Shown here one piece after another: positions 36,382-45,222 of a DNA stretch of 64,000 bases; the first letter of the stretch is position 1; the number at the start of each line of letters is the position of its first letter. The notes beneath the pieces are model-generated. The model was not told the DNA's origin. It made no database searches and saw nothing but the letters and a program-made list of their open reading frames with translations. This stretch comes from Fischerella sp. PCC 9605. Lineage in GTDB: Bacteria > Cyanobacteriota > Cyanobacteriia > Cyanobacteriales > Nostocaceae. The DNA lies in the NCBI RefSeq assembly GCF_000517105.1, contig NZ_KI912148.1:1420518-1484517 (forward strand). Reading direction: 5' to 3'. Position numbers and translations under genes: made by a program.

Positions 36382-37407
36382 ATGTTAACAAATAATAGCT
36401 CCAGCGATTTTTTTGAATTAGATTTTCATGAAGCAATCAAACAGTATACCTGGATTCAGCCTCACATTGTAGAAGTCGCCAAGGAACTGAGTGTAGTTGA
36501 ATTTTTTCAAGATTTAATAGTAGAGGTTGTATTTGCCGATACAAAAGCATACTTTCACATGCTAAATGGAATTCAACCAGCTGGTGTATCAGCTGTAATC
36601 AAAATTCCCGATCTGATTTTTCGGCAGCTGCTCTTAACAAACTTTGGACGCTGGTTAACGATAAATGACTTTGTTAATCATATATGTTCTGAATATTCTG
36701 AATTTTATCATTTGGATATATTTTTGCTTCCTGAATTCAACCAGCTAAAAATGCTATGTGAACTATGGTATAAGGTTCATTATCTTGCTGCCAAACGTTT
36801 TTTTGACTCAGATGAAAATCTACGTTCATACTTTGCTGATGCAAAATTTCTGTTTTCCTGGCAAAACGAAGTCGCAAAGAGCAAACATCTCTTCTACCTG
36901 AATTGTCTAGCTCAAAAAATCCAAACTCAAGATAAAACCATACTTGATGTTGGTAGTGGCTTTGGTAGATTACAGAGCATCTATGAAAGTGCCAAAGAAG
37001 TCATAAATGTAGATATTTCTCAGTCAATGCTGAGTAAAGCTCAAGAGTTATCTCATCTTGAAAAAGTGAAATATTGTCAAGCTGATATTAATAACTTGCC
37101 TTTTGAAAACTCTTGTTTTGACTTAATTATTGCGCTGCAAATCATGATGCACATGTCAAATCCTTTCAAAACGTTGAAATACTTGAGTGATTTTCTCAAG
37201 TCAGGAGGAGAAATTTGGACTGATTTTACGTGCGATCGTCGTTTCCTTGACAACTTCTTTTATCAAGAATCATTTTTTACTCGTATTTATTCACGCGAGT
37301 ATGTCACTAGTTATTGTGATAAGATGGGATTTTCTGTGTCTAAAGTCTTAGAAATTCCAGATAGGCACGATCATTACTGGTTAGTTTTGCACCTGGTGAA
37401 AAATTAA
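36382..37407 (+). CDS. class I SAM-dependent methyltransferase
   Basis: This 341-residue protein has a helical N-terminal part of about 180 residues without a recognised motif, followed by a Rossmann methyltransferase domain. That domain has motif I ILDVGSGFGRL, the acidic end of strand 2 in VINVDISQSML, motif II region QADINNLPFENSCFDLII, and post-motif HMSNPFKTLKYLSDFLK. The substrate is not evident. The long N-terminal region could be a substrate-binding or winged-helix domain as in O-methyltransferases. It stands alone, followed directly by a MITE-like repeat element. Confidence 0.82.
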   Translation: MLTNNSSSDFFELDFHEAIKQYTWIQPHIVEVAKELSVVEFFQDLIVEVVFADTKAYFHMLNGIQPAGVSAVIKIPDLIFRQLLLTNFGRWLTINDFVNHICSEYSEFYHLDIFLLPEFNQLKMLCELWYKVHYLAAKRFFDSDENLRSYFADAKFLFSWQNEVAKSKHLFYLNCLAQKIQTQDKTILDVGSGFGRLQSIYESAKEVINVDISQSMLSKAQELSHLEKVKYCQADINNLPFENSCFDLIIALQIMMHMSNPFKTLKYLSDFLKSGGEIWTDFTCDRRFLDNFFYQESFFTRIYSREYVTSYCDKMGFSVSKVLEIPDRHDHYWLVLHLVKN

Positions 37408-37413
37408 AAAACA

Positions 37414-37798
37414 CAGATCTCCCCTAGCCCCCCTTAAAAAGGGGGGAAATTGTCTTAAAGTCCCCCTTTCCAAGGAGGATTTAGCAGGGTGGTTTCATAC
37501 AAACACTAGAAAAATTAATTAGTCCCTTCCCACCCAGAGATATTTATGTTAATGAACAGACGCGCAAGCGGTGAGACCAGCCCACCACCAAAGGCGGTCT
37601 CCGTCACGTAGACGCGCAGCGGCTTCCCGTAAGGGTTGGGGGACTGGCGTAGACGCGCGCAGCGCGGCTCAAGGTAGAGTACCCGGAGGGCTTCGGTGCA
37701 GGGTAGAACACAAAGAGTTTAAGAAGTTGGTAGGGATTCAAATTTTTATTGGGTCGTATGAACCACCCTGCTTTCCAAGGGGGATTTAGGGAGATCTG
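37414..37798. mobile_element. MITE-like element with imperfect terminal inverted repeats
   Basis: The ends match as inverted repeats: CAGATCTCCCC with CCCCCCTT on the left and AAGGGGGATTTAGGGAGATCTG on the right, read in reverse. A second matching pair lies inside (GCAGGGTGGTTTCATAC near 37489 and GTATGAACCACCCTGC near 37756). The left arm carries an extra 45 or so bases. The core is GC-rich repeat DNA with ACGCGCAGCG units and no transposase. No target duplication is obvious. Confidence 0.6.
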
Positions 37799-37868
37799 CA
37801 ACTGTTTGCTATATCAGTAAGGACTTTCCAAACATCCTCTTAGGCTTCCAGCATGAGGGCGATCAACA

Positions 37869-40800
37869 TCATGGAGAATTGGTATTAGCACCTAAAGAAA
37901 TCAGCGAGGCTTTCTCAACTTCTGTTAAACCTGTGACACCCTTGATATTCATATCTTCGTAGGGTCTGGAGATTCTGAGGGTGTGTTGACATTTACCTGT
38001 CTTCACATCCCAAAATTTAATTGTTTCATCCTCGTCGCTACTAACTAAGGTTTGACCGTCAGGACTGAATGTGACTGACCGTATCCAATTAGTATGCCCT
38101 TCCAAAGTCTTTTCACATCTCCCCGTGTCTACATTCCACAAGCGTACTGTTTGGTCATCACTACCACTAGCTAATGTTTGACCATCTGGACTAAATGCCA
38201 CCGTCCATACACGGTTAGTATGTTCATGTAAAGTTTTTTGATGTTCCCATGCATATGCCCCTGTATGTGCATTCTGCTGTTTCTCCCACAGCCTGATTGT
38301 TTGGTCTTCACTGCCACTAGCAAGTGTATTACCTTGTGGACTAAAGGCGACTGACCACACTTTGTTGGTGTGTCCTTCCAGAGTTTCACATTTTCCTGTG
38401 TGTAGATCCCACAGCTTCACTGTTAAATCGGCACTACCACTCGCAAGGGTTTGACTGTCAGGACTGAAGGCAATTGATTTTACCCACCTAGTATGTCCCT
38501 GTAGAGTCTTTTTATATTTCCATTTATATTCGTCTGTGCGTTCATCCTGTTGTCTCTCCCACAACTTCACTGTTTTGTCTTCACTACCACTGGCTAATGT
38601 TTGACCATCTGGACTGAAGGCGACTGCTATTACCCAATTTAGGTGTTCTTTAAGAATATCTAAGCACTTCCCTGTCTGGACATCCCATAGCCTGATTGTG
38701 CGATCGTCGCTACCACTAGCTAGTGTTTTTCCATCCGGGCTGAAGGCGACTGACCATATTTTGTTAGTGTGTCCTTTGAGAGTTTTTTTACATTCCTTTG
38801 TATGTACATCCCATAGCCTGACTGTTTGGTCTTCACTGCCACTAGCTAGGGTTTGACCATCTGGACTGAAGGCAACTGACCATACCTGATTGGTATATCC
38901 CTGTAGAGTATTAATGCACTTGACGTTACGCACACCTTTGCGTACATCCCACAGTTTCACTGTTTGGTCTTCACTACCGCTAGCTAGGGTTTGACCATCT
39001 GGACTGAAGGCAACTGACCTGACGCGATTAATATGTCCCTGGAGATTTTCCTTATATTTCCATTGATATTCGCCTGTGCGCTCATCCTGTTGTCTTTCCC
39101 ATAGCTTGACTGTTTTGTCTTCACTACCACTGGCTAGGGTTTGACCATCGGGACTAAAAGCAACTGACCATATACGGCTTTCGTGTTCCTTGAGGCTTTT
39201 AATGCATTTCCCTGTGTTCACTTTCCACAAGCGTACTGTTTGGTCATCGCTGCCACTAGCAAGTATTTGACCATCAGGACTAAAGGCGACTGAGATTACC
39301 CAGTCTTCGTGTCCTTTCAAGATGTTTATGCATTTTCCTGTATCTACATTCCATAATCTCACTGTTTGGTCATCACCACTACTGGCGATGATTTGACCGT
39401 CAGGATTGAAGGCAACTGATATCACCCAGTTTTTGTGTCCTTTGAGGATGTTTGTGCATTCTTCCTCATCCTTATCCCAATTCCATAGCCTGATTGTTTT
39501 ATCCTCACTGCAACTTGCTACTCTTTCTCCATCGGGACTGAAGGCAACTGATAATACACGACTAGTATGACCTTTGAGAATTTTTAAGCATTTTCCAGTA
39601 TCCAAATCCCACAGCCTGACTGTTTTATCTTCACTACAACTGACTATTTTTTTTCCATCGGGACTGAAAGCAATTGATAATATGCGATCGCTATGTCCTT
39701 TGCAAGTTAACAGCCACTGGTACCCTGAAACCTGCCACAAGTAAATTTCGCCATTGGCGTCCCCTACTGCTAGACGTTCGCCATCTGGACTAAATGCCAC
39801 TGATAATACACTACTAAAGGTTTCAGTAAATACTGACCGCTCAAAATTGGCATGAGCTAAATTAACTTGAGGTAAGCTTACACCTCGTAGGTATGCCTGC
39901 CGAATGGTCAGATCCGAGAAATCGTATCCCTTTAAATCAATCTTCAAATGGCAAAGAAGATTCAAAACATTTCCTGCTGTGTAACCTTTTAATGGCTGAG
40001 TTTGCTCCCTCAACTTTGATAAAGTCTGCTTTGCCCAGTCTTCAATACTGCGATGAGGAATCAAAGTATTCAGACGATCTGCAATCGGTTCCAGGAGAAA
40101 GCGAATCTGAGATTGTCTAACAAAATCTTTAGTTGTAGCTTTGATCAGAGCATGGCTATCAAACAGATGGAAAGATTCAGTTCTAATCTCTTCACAAATC
40201 TGTTCTACCAATCGGTCTACTATATACTCCAAGATCACGTTGTGTAGTGTAAAGCCATTTGCACTCCTATTTGTTAGCGATCGCCTCTCTAAATACTCTA
40301 GAGACTCCAGTAATCTTGATGGCAATACTGGGGGTACAATATCCTTGCCTAACTCTGCTAATGTTACTGGCTCTCGATTAATCGCTAGCCAGTACATAAT
40401 TGTCTTTTCTAGCTCTGACAAACGATTAAACTGCTGTTGTACCAAATCGCTAATGTCACCAAAAACTGCTGTACCTTGAGCTAAAAAATCAGCAATATTG
40501 CCATTAAATGACTCTTGAATGGTTGTAGAAACCATCATAAGTGCTAGAGGATTGCCTCCATAACGCTCAATCAAGTCTCTCTGGTCTTTCTCCAATCCTG
40601 AAAGTCCTTTGGCTGCAAAAATCTCTCTTCCTTCTGGTTCTTCCAGTCCAACTAATTGTAATGACCGAGTAGAAAGCGTTCTCCCTTCTAGCGTCGCTAG
40701 TTCTGTAGGTTTCTCACGACTGGTCAAAACTAAACAACTTTGATGGTCTGATTCACCAATTCGTTTGAGTAAACTGCCATATTCTCTATAGCCTTCTCGA

Positions 40801-41474
40801 TATTGCCCTGCGCGCGTACCACTCTGAAGTATTGACTCAACATTATCTAGAACAAGTAGACAGTGTGAGGTCTTCAAATACTTAATTAACTGGGTAATTC
40901 TACTGTCTACAGTATCTGGTATGTCTTTTGCCTTCTGGTTAGAGAGAAACTTGATTAAATCTGCCAACAGTTCTGGAAGTGGTGGTGCATTCAGGAGCGA
41001 TCGCCAAATCAGGTACTCAAACTGATTCTGAAGCTGTTCTGCAAGTTTAATCGAGAGGGCTGTTTTGCCAATTCCACCCATCCCCAGAATGGCTACTAGT
41101 CGGCAACGATCTGTAGTAATCCACTGCTCTAACTTAGATAATTCTTTGACGCGCCCATAGAAGACTAATTCTCTGGCTGCTTCCCCCCAATCTTGATGGA
41201 GTTGTGAAGTAGTAATTTGAGATGCTCGGTATATCTCCTGAAGGATACCCCTTAGCGCTGTTAATTTTCCAGCAGTGCTTCCGGAAATATCAAATTTCTG
41301 ATAAACCGATCCAAGTCTCTTACGCACTGCTACATCGCTAATACTTAAGGTGGCTGCGATATCCTTTGTTGTCTGTCCCGCTAGGGCATAATCTAACGCC
41401 TCTAACTCTGCTTCTGACAGATTATATTTAGCAGCAACTACTCTCAGAAAATCTTCAGGAATCTTAGACTTCAT
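37869..41474 (-). CDS. HTH / NB-ARC / WD40-repeat STAND protein
   Basis: This is a 1,201-residue signalling ATPase. Residues 1-80 form a helix-turn-helix module (AGQTTKDIAATLSIS). The NB-ARC domain has P-loop GMGGIGKTA (131-139) and a Walker B in CLLVLDNVE. A pentapeptide-like strip (YDFSDLTIRQAYLRG) comes before 14 WD40 repeats (about 555-1160), enough for two seven-bladed propellers. STAND proteins of this kind use the repeats to sense a ligand and the NTPase to assemble; no separate effector domain is seen. Linkers beginning ERQQDER occur after two of the repeats, with a third diverged copy, a sign of block duplication. Confidence 0.9.
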   Translation of the reverse strand: MKSKIPEDFLRVVAAKYNLSEAELEALDYALAGQTTKDIAATLSISDVAVRKRLGSVYQKFDISGSTAGKLTALRGILQEIYRASQITTSQLHQDWGEAARELVFYGRVKELSKLEQWITTDRCRLVAILGMGGIGKTALSIKLAEQLQNQFEYLIWRSLLNAPPLPELLADLIKFLSNQKAKDIPDTVDSRITQLIKYLKTSHCLLVLDNVESILQSGTRAGQYREGYREYGSLLKRIGESDHQSCLVLTSREKPTELATLEGRTLSTRSLQLVGLEEPEGREIFAAKGLSGLEKDQRDLIERYGGNPLALMMVSTTIQESFNGNIADFLAQGTAVFGDISDLVQQQFNRLSELEKTIMYWLAINREPVTLAELGKDIVPPVLPSRLLESLEYLERRSLTNRSANGFTLHNVILEYIVDRLVEQICEEIRTESFHLFDSHALIKATTKDFVRQSQIRFLLEPIADRLNTLIPHRSIEDWAKQTLSKLREQTQPLKGYTAGNVLNLLCHLKIDLKGYDFSDLTIRQAYLRGVSLPQVNLAHANFERSVFTETFSSVLSVAFSPDGERLAVGDANGEIYLWQVSGYQWLLTCKGHSDRILSIAFSPDGKKIVSCSEDKTVRLWDLDTGKCLKILKGHTSRVLSVAFSPDGERVASCSEDKTIRLWNWDKDEEECTNILKGHKNWVISVAFNPDGQIIASSGDDQTVRLWNVDTGKCINILKGHEDWVISVAFSPDGQILASGSDDQTVRLWKVNTGKCIKSLKEHESRIWSVAFSPDGQTLASGSEDKTVKLWERQQDERTGEYQWKYKENLQGHINRVRSVAFSPDGQTLASGSEDQTVKLWDVRKGVRNVKCINTLQGYTNQVWSVAFSPDGQTLASGSEDQTVRLWDVHTKECKKTLKGHTNKIWSVAFSPDGKTLASGSDDRTIRLWDVQTGKCLDILKEHLNWVIAVAFSPDGQTLASGSEDKTVKLWERQQDERTDEYKWKYKKTLQGHTRWVKSIAFSPDSQTLASGSADLTVKLWDLHTGKCETLEGHTNKVWSVAFSPQGNTLASGSEDQTIRLWEKQQNAHTGAYAWEHQKTLHEHTNRVWTVAFSPDGQTLASGSDDQTVRLWNVDTGRCEKTLEGHTNWIRSVTFSPDGQTLVSSDEDETIKFWDVKTGKCQHTLRISRPYEDMNIKGVTGLTEVEKASLISLGANTNSP

Positions 41475-41841
41475 AATATAAAGCTGTATTGTGACGTAGC
41501 TATCAAGTGTGAGGTTGTACTTACTCTCTCTTATAGACTCGATAGGTATTTTGTCAGGTGAGATAGCTTCAAAACACTAGAATACCTTAGCTAAAGATGT
41601 TTCAAGTCTCTGAAAATTCTAACACCAGCATTTTAGAAATTTTCTCTGGCTACCTCTTTGGATGGAACTTCACGATAGAGTGGTTGACAGTTCTCATGAT
41701 AGCACTATACACTGTGAGTCATATTTATATACTGTGAGTTAATCCAGGATTTAGAGACTGTGAGGTACTCCAGTAATTAAATTACTTACTTTGTAGTGTG
41801 GAGTGGCAAGTAATTTCCTTTGAGTTAAGGACTACTATGGT
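41475..41841. other. spacer with three ACTGTGAG direct repeats
   Basis: This is 367 bases between divergent units. ACTGTGAG occurs at 41711, 41731 and 41757; the first two share a longer core. They could be binding sites, but nothing else supports this. No gene is seen. Confidence 0.45.
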
Positions 41842-42027
41842 ATGCCAAACACTAACTCAAATCCTCTTGATTCACTTTTTGATTCGATTAAGCATACCTT
41901 ACGCGAGTATAAAACTGCTAGAGAAGGTAGGTTATTCGTCGATTGCTTAAAACGCCCAAATGATGGGGGAGTGCAAGGGTTTAAATTTTTGTCTACGGTT
42001 CCCATAGCTCTTGTTATTGCAGTTTAG
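41842..42027 (+). CDS. tiny hypothetical ORF
   Basis: A 61-codon frame starts MPNTNSNPLDSLFDS and has a polar helix-like part (IKHTLREYKTAREG) and a hydrophobic end. A shifted ATG at 41837 opens a competing frame. There is no clear ribosome-binding site. It could be a remnant of a longer gene. Support is weak and rests on the coding-like first 40 residues. Confidence 0.3.
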   Translation: MPNTNSNPLDSLFDSIKHTLREYKTAREGRLFVDCLKRPNDGGVQGFKFLSTVPIALVIAV

Positions 42028-42044
42028 AGCAACTGCACGATTAT

Positions 42045-42230
42045 ATGTCGCGGCAACGCTCTCAGGCTGTTCTAAATGAAGACGAACTATTAGTAGAAAA
42101 AGGGATTCTTGAGATCCTGTCGAGAACAGGGTATGGCTCCGTAGTAGCAGGTTTTGAAAAGCTCAAATGTAGAAAATCGGAATTTATTTGTAAAGTTACC
42201 GTGTCTTATCGGTGCGTGATCTCGTCTTAA
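42045..42230 (+). CDS. tiny hypothetical ORF
   Basis: A 61-codon frame reads MSRQRSQAVLNEDELL and then GYGSVVAGFEKLKCRKSEF. The composition is coding-like, and the frame is open for about 20 codons upstream without a good start codon, which suggests a truncated or frameshifted gene. No family is recognised. Confidence 0.35.
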   Translation: MSRQRSQAVLNEDELLVEKGILEILSRTGYGSVVAGFEKLKCRKSEFICKVTVSYRCVISS

Positions 42231-42367
42231 GTAATCTGTATTTCATAGATAGAAAACAGCATACTTGAAGAGAGCCAAGCAGTTGTGAAACTAACTGATG
42301 GCTAAAGTTTTAGAAAAATTAAATAATACCCTGGTTCAGGCTCAGCTTGGAGAATTAAAAACTAATT

Positions 42368-42416
42368 ACGAAGGCTGGCACGTAGTGATTTGATCGCTCG
42401 TCAGCCTTCGTTTTTT
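42368..42416 (+). terminator. strong Rho-independent terminator
   Basis: A 10-bp stem (ACGAAGGCTG/CAGCCTTCGT) around a 24-base loop is followed by TTTTTT. It ends the transcript that carries the tiny frames at 41842-42230. A 31-codon frame at 42298-42393 runs into the stem and is unlikely to be a gene. Confidence 0.85.
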
Positions 42417-42485
42417 ATCTCCATATCTTAGTATCACCCTTTCAATTAAAAATTTTTTCTCTAATTATCCAGGAGGTTTCTCTCT

Positions 42486-42740
42486 ATGGCTTGTAAATAC
42501 CAAAATCACCCTTTTCCCCCTTGCCGTTTTGAGCAGCATCCCCAAAATCAAAATATCTATTTCTGTCCTCACTGTCGAGAATGGTATGACGTTCGGGACG
42601 TTGCCAATCAATCTCCTACTTGGCTGCTGTTAATCATTGCAGCGATCGCCTTGATTCTTGTCAGTATTAATTCTAAGTCTTTTCAAACTATTGAAGATAA
42701 TTCTCCCACTTCTCATCCTACTTACATGAACCAAGACTGA
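42486..42740 (+). CDS. small zinc-ribbon-like membrane protein
   Basis: This 84-residue protein starts behind an excellent AGGAGGT site (42471-42477). The N-terminus has four Cys in a ribbon-like pattern (Cys3, Cys13 and the pair CPHC at 28-31) with aromatic residues between, followed by one membrane helix (WLLLIIAAIALILVSI) and a short polar tail. It is first of three small same-strand genes ending in one terminator, so it is probably an operon. Metal binding and membrane location are read from the sequence; the function is unknown. Confidence 0.65.
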   Translation: MACKYQNHPFPPCRFEQHPQNQNIYFCPHCREWYDVRDVANQSPTWLLLIIAAIALILVSINSKSFQTIEDNSPTSHPTYMNQD

Positions 42741-42795
42741 TGCAACAGTTCCTCACTTACCGTAAACATTTAACTCTCAAAAAAGGGCAAAAACC

Positions 42796-43035
42796 ATGAA
42801 AACTAATCTAACCGATGGCCGTAATTTCCTGTTCCAATGGGCTTGTAAGGGTCTGAAATATTTTCTGTTGACTCTGCTTGGTTTTGTGATCGCATATGTC
42901 CTATCTCAAGTTTTTGGATTTTCCACCATCGTTCATATGCTTCTATCCCCAATTGTGTGGGAATGGTTTTTACGCATCGCAGTCTTTATCTTCTGTGTTT
43001 TTGCGATCGCCATTATCTATGAATCTGCTCGTTAA
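42796..43035 (+). CDS. small two-helix membrane protein
   Basis: This 79-residue protein has two strong hydrophobic segments (YFLLTLLGFVIAYVLSQVF and FLRIAVFIFCVFAIAIIY) separated by a short loop, with a basic N-terminus. A purine-rich AAAAGGGC stretch precedes the ATG. Its stop codon lies seven bases before the likely ATG of the next gene, so translation is probably coupled. No family is recognised. Confidence 0.6.
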   Translation: MKTNLTDGRNFLFQWACKGLKYFLLTLLGFVIAYVLSQVFGFSTIVHMLLSPIVWEWFLRIAVFIFCVFAIAIIYESAR

Positions 43036-43041
43036 TTGTCT

Positions 43042-43380
43042 ATGGAGATTTTCCACCCCATGCAGTATTCGGTGAGATTACCGTTTCAACTAACTCAGCA
43101 TCTTGGAGAAATACGTGTTATGGATAAAGAGTCGAGTGTTCAACCTCACGCTGCTTTAGTCGCGGCTGCACTCAGCATTAGCTCTTTGATTTACTTCTTG
43201 GCAACTTCTGCAAAAGTGCCAATCCGCGCCACCTTGATCACTCCCTCTTGGGAAATTATTGTTGAAATTAATCCCGATCGATCTCCATCTCACTTTAATT
43301 TTCTCCAAACTGTAGCGGGAATGCCGATTGCTTGTGATGGAGAGGAAATAACGATAAATGATTGTTCCAAATCTCAGTAG
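43042..43380 (+). CDS. small hypothetical protein with one hydrophobic segment
   Basis: This 112-residue frame starts at the ATG at 43042; a TTG at 43036 directly abuts the preceding stop. A hydrophobic stretch (AALVAAALSISSLIYFLATS) lies in the middle, followed by a beta-like region (IRATLITPSWEIIVEINPD) ending with two Cys. It is the third member of the small-gene run and is followed by a perfect hairpin. No family is recognised. Confidence 0.55.
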   Translation: MEIFHPMQYSVRLPFQLTQHLGEIRVMDKESSVQPHAALVAAALSISSLIYFLATSAKVPIRATLITPSWEIIVEINPDRSPSHFNFLQTVAGMPIACDGEEITINDCSKSQ

Positions 43381-43388
43381 TAAGCTGT

Positions 43389-43422
43389 AAGGTTAAAGGG
43401 TTTTTATTTTCCCTTTAACCTT
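43389..43422. terminator. bidirectional hairpin terminator
   Basis: There is a perfect 12-bp stem (AAGGTTAAAGGG/CCCTTTAACCTT) with a T-rich loop, between two convergent genes. It can serve the small-gene run on the plus strand and the HMA_2 gene on the minus strand. Confidence 0.8.
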
Positions 43423-43465
43423 TTCCCCAACTTCTGCAAGAAATCTACTCACTTTCTCTTCAACT

Positions 43466-44530
43466 TCAAAGCTGAACCGATAGCCACAGATGATCGGGAG
43501 ACACTCTAGCGTTTACCTCGACCAGTTCCAACAATTCATCTAGCTTCTCAGGAGTTAAACCTAGCTCTTGACCGTGTTCTCGTAACTTTTCATCTCCTTT
43601 TAGTTTAAAGAAAAGTTGCTGGATCTTCGCGCCATTAATTTTAGATAAAGCATCGTTAATTTTGGCTACGAGTTTGTTTTTGAAGAGGTACTCAAAAGCA
43701 TATTTGACTAATTTTCTGTACCACTTACCCGAATCACCAGAGACGTTCACTTTAGTGAGCTTAACACTGATTGTCTCATCAACAACGTAGGCATCTAGTT
43801 CTGCTGTCCCTACAGCAGTAATCGAAACCCAGGGAGTGTAATGTTTCTTGCGAGTGAAAGGATTCACAATAAAAGATTCTCTGAACTGACCGCGAGCTCT
43901 ACCATTGATCAGAAAACCTCCTTCTTTGAGAAAGGCTTCAAGTTTAACTCTGATCCGCTGCAATTCTGTGTTCTTCTCATTTTCAGCTTCAAACTTGTCT
44001 AGTTCAGCATTAAGAGGTTCTAGTATGTATGGGGCGGGAATACCAATCTCAAACACTTTCCGTTCTTGATCGACGTTTATAGGGAATTGCTCACTAGCTA
44101 AATATTCCTCGGGTACTTGGATTCCTACGGATTTCTGTATGACCTTGGTAACATTAATTTCACGTTGCTCTGCAACAAGAGAAACCACTTCAGTGACTGC
44201 ATCATGTTTCTCGGTTGTTTCTGCTACATGTTTTTCAGAAGGCTCAGAGGGAGTTGATACAGCCGCTCCCATGTTACTAGCTTGCTGAATGCAGTTTGCT
44301 AGCTCTTTTTGTATGGCTTTGTTCTCAACGCTTCTGGGATTATACTGAACTACAATTGAAGCATTAGCATAATTAACACGTACATCTGTAACCGCGCTGA
44401 GAGACTTCACCAATTGCTGCAACTTATCGGCATATTTGGGATCTCTTTGCAGACGAGGAATTTTAATGCGAATCCGTCCGGCGATCGCATGAACAACCTG
44501 ATAATCTATTCTCTGTGATTGAACTGGCAT
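43466..44530 (-). CDS. HMA_2-domain protein
   Basis: This is a 354-residue cytoplasmic-looking protein. Residues 8-70 (HAIAGRIRIKIPRLQRD and VTDVRVNYANASIVVQY) match the heavy-metal-associated-like HMA_2 fold, but the CxxC metal motif is absent. A charged linker leads to a larger domain (about 150-354) rich in beta strands and basic residues, including RGQFRESFIVNPF. I know of no defined function. It is convergent with the three small membrane-protein genes. A scaffold or adaptor role is speculation. Confidence 0.65.
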   Translation of the reverse strand: MPVQSQRIDYQVVHAIAGRIRIKIPRLQRDPKYADKLQQLVKSLSAVTDVRVNYANASIVVQYNPRSVENKAIQKELANCIQQASNMGAAVSTPSEPSEKHVAETTEKHDAVTEVVSLVAEQREINVTKVIQKSVGIQVPEEYLASEQFPINVDQERKVFEIGIPAPYILEPLNAELDKFEAENEKNTELQRIRVKLEAFLKEGGFLINGRARGQFRESFIVNPFTRKKHYTPWVSITAVGTAELDAYVVDETISVKLTKVNVSGDSGKWYRKLVKYAFEYLFKNKLVAKINDALSKINGAKIQQLFFKLKGDEKLREHGQELGLTPEKLDELLELVEVNARVSPDHLWLSVQL

Positions 44531-44770
44531 AATTACAAGCGCTTTTCCAAATTCCCATCAATCTGGATTTTCTTAACTGACTGACAAAAATGGCTTAATT
44601 GAATAATTTGCTCTTATACTCAAAAACTGATTCTGAGTTTAGTTGCTTCTGTAAAAAGATTTTTGCCGCCCATACATGACATCCTAACGAATCGGCTTAA
44701 GTGGTATTGAATTGAACAAAAAAAGTTACGAAAACAATACCGAGGGATTGTCCAGGGCGATCGCCATTAA

Positions 44771-45010
44771 GTGGTGGGTTTGGGATGGTGGGTAATTAAT
44801 TACGGCGATCGCCGAGTAGTCGGTCATAATGGTTCGATTCTAGGATTCGCAAGCAACATTACCCGCTTTATTGATGACAAGATTACCGTGATTTTATTTT
44901 GCAATTTAGATCAAGTAGCGCGGCCAGATGCGATCGCTAAAGAAATTGCTGGATATTACTGTCCAGCTTTGGCAAAACAAGTACTTCAGCCACCGTTAGC
45001 AACCGACTAG
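44771..45010 (+). pseudogene. C-terminal remnant of a serine beta-lactamase-family protein
   Basis: Only about 79 codons remain. They read GLGWWVINYGDRRVVGHNGS followed by a hydrophobic strand and a short tail. The HNGSILGF stretch is the third active-site motif (H-x-G) and final strands of class C-type beta-lactamase/esterase proteins, normally found near residue 300 or later. The N-terminal SxxK and YxN parts are missing upstream, where only HIP1-rich spacer is seen. An inverted repeat lies 28 bases downstream, so deletion between repeats may have removed the rest. Confidence 0.75.
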
Positions 45011-45038
45011 CAACAGATGTAGACGCCCGTCCGTCATT

Positions 45039-45107
45039 CTTAGTGTCTTAGTGCCTTCGTGGTTTAAAAATAAATTTTATTAACCACCAAGACACTAAGA
45101 CACTAAG
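45039..45107. repeat. dispersed inverted repeat, TTAGTGTCTTAGTG family
   Basis: The arms of about 26 bases (CTTAGTGTCTTAGTGCCTT and onward; complement at 45082-45107) have few mismatches around an AT loop. A second copy lies at 61933-62002. Confidence 0.85.
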
Positions 45108-45222
45108 TAAAATCACAAGCAAATTGGACTTTTTTAACCCACCTTGACAGGGCTAGGCAACACAACCAAAAACCTTTCCAGTGTTAAAAATTGGAAAGGA
45201 GTGCAAGATAGGCAAAACGACA

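Noticed and set aside
37571-37789. 72-codon frame inside the MITE-like element
   Set aside because: Arg/Ser/Gly-rich translation of GC-rich repeat DNA that also occurs in other cyanobacterial spacers; no start signal.
41711-41764. Operator formed by ACTGTGAG direct repeats
   Set aside because: Spacing is irregular and there is no regulator to match; kept only as a note in the spacer entry.
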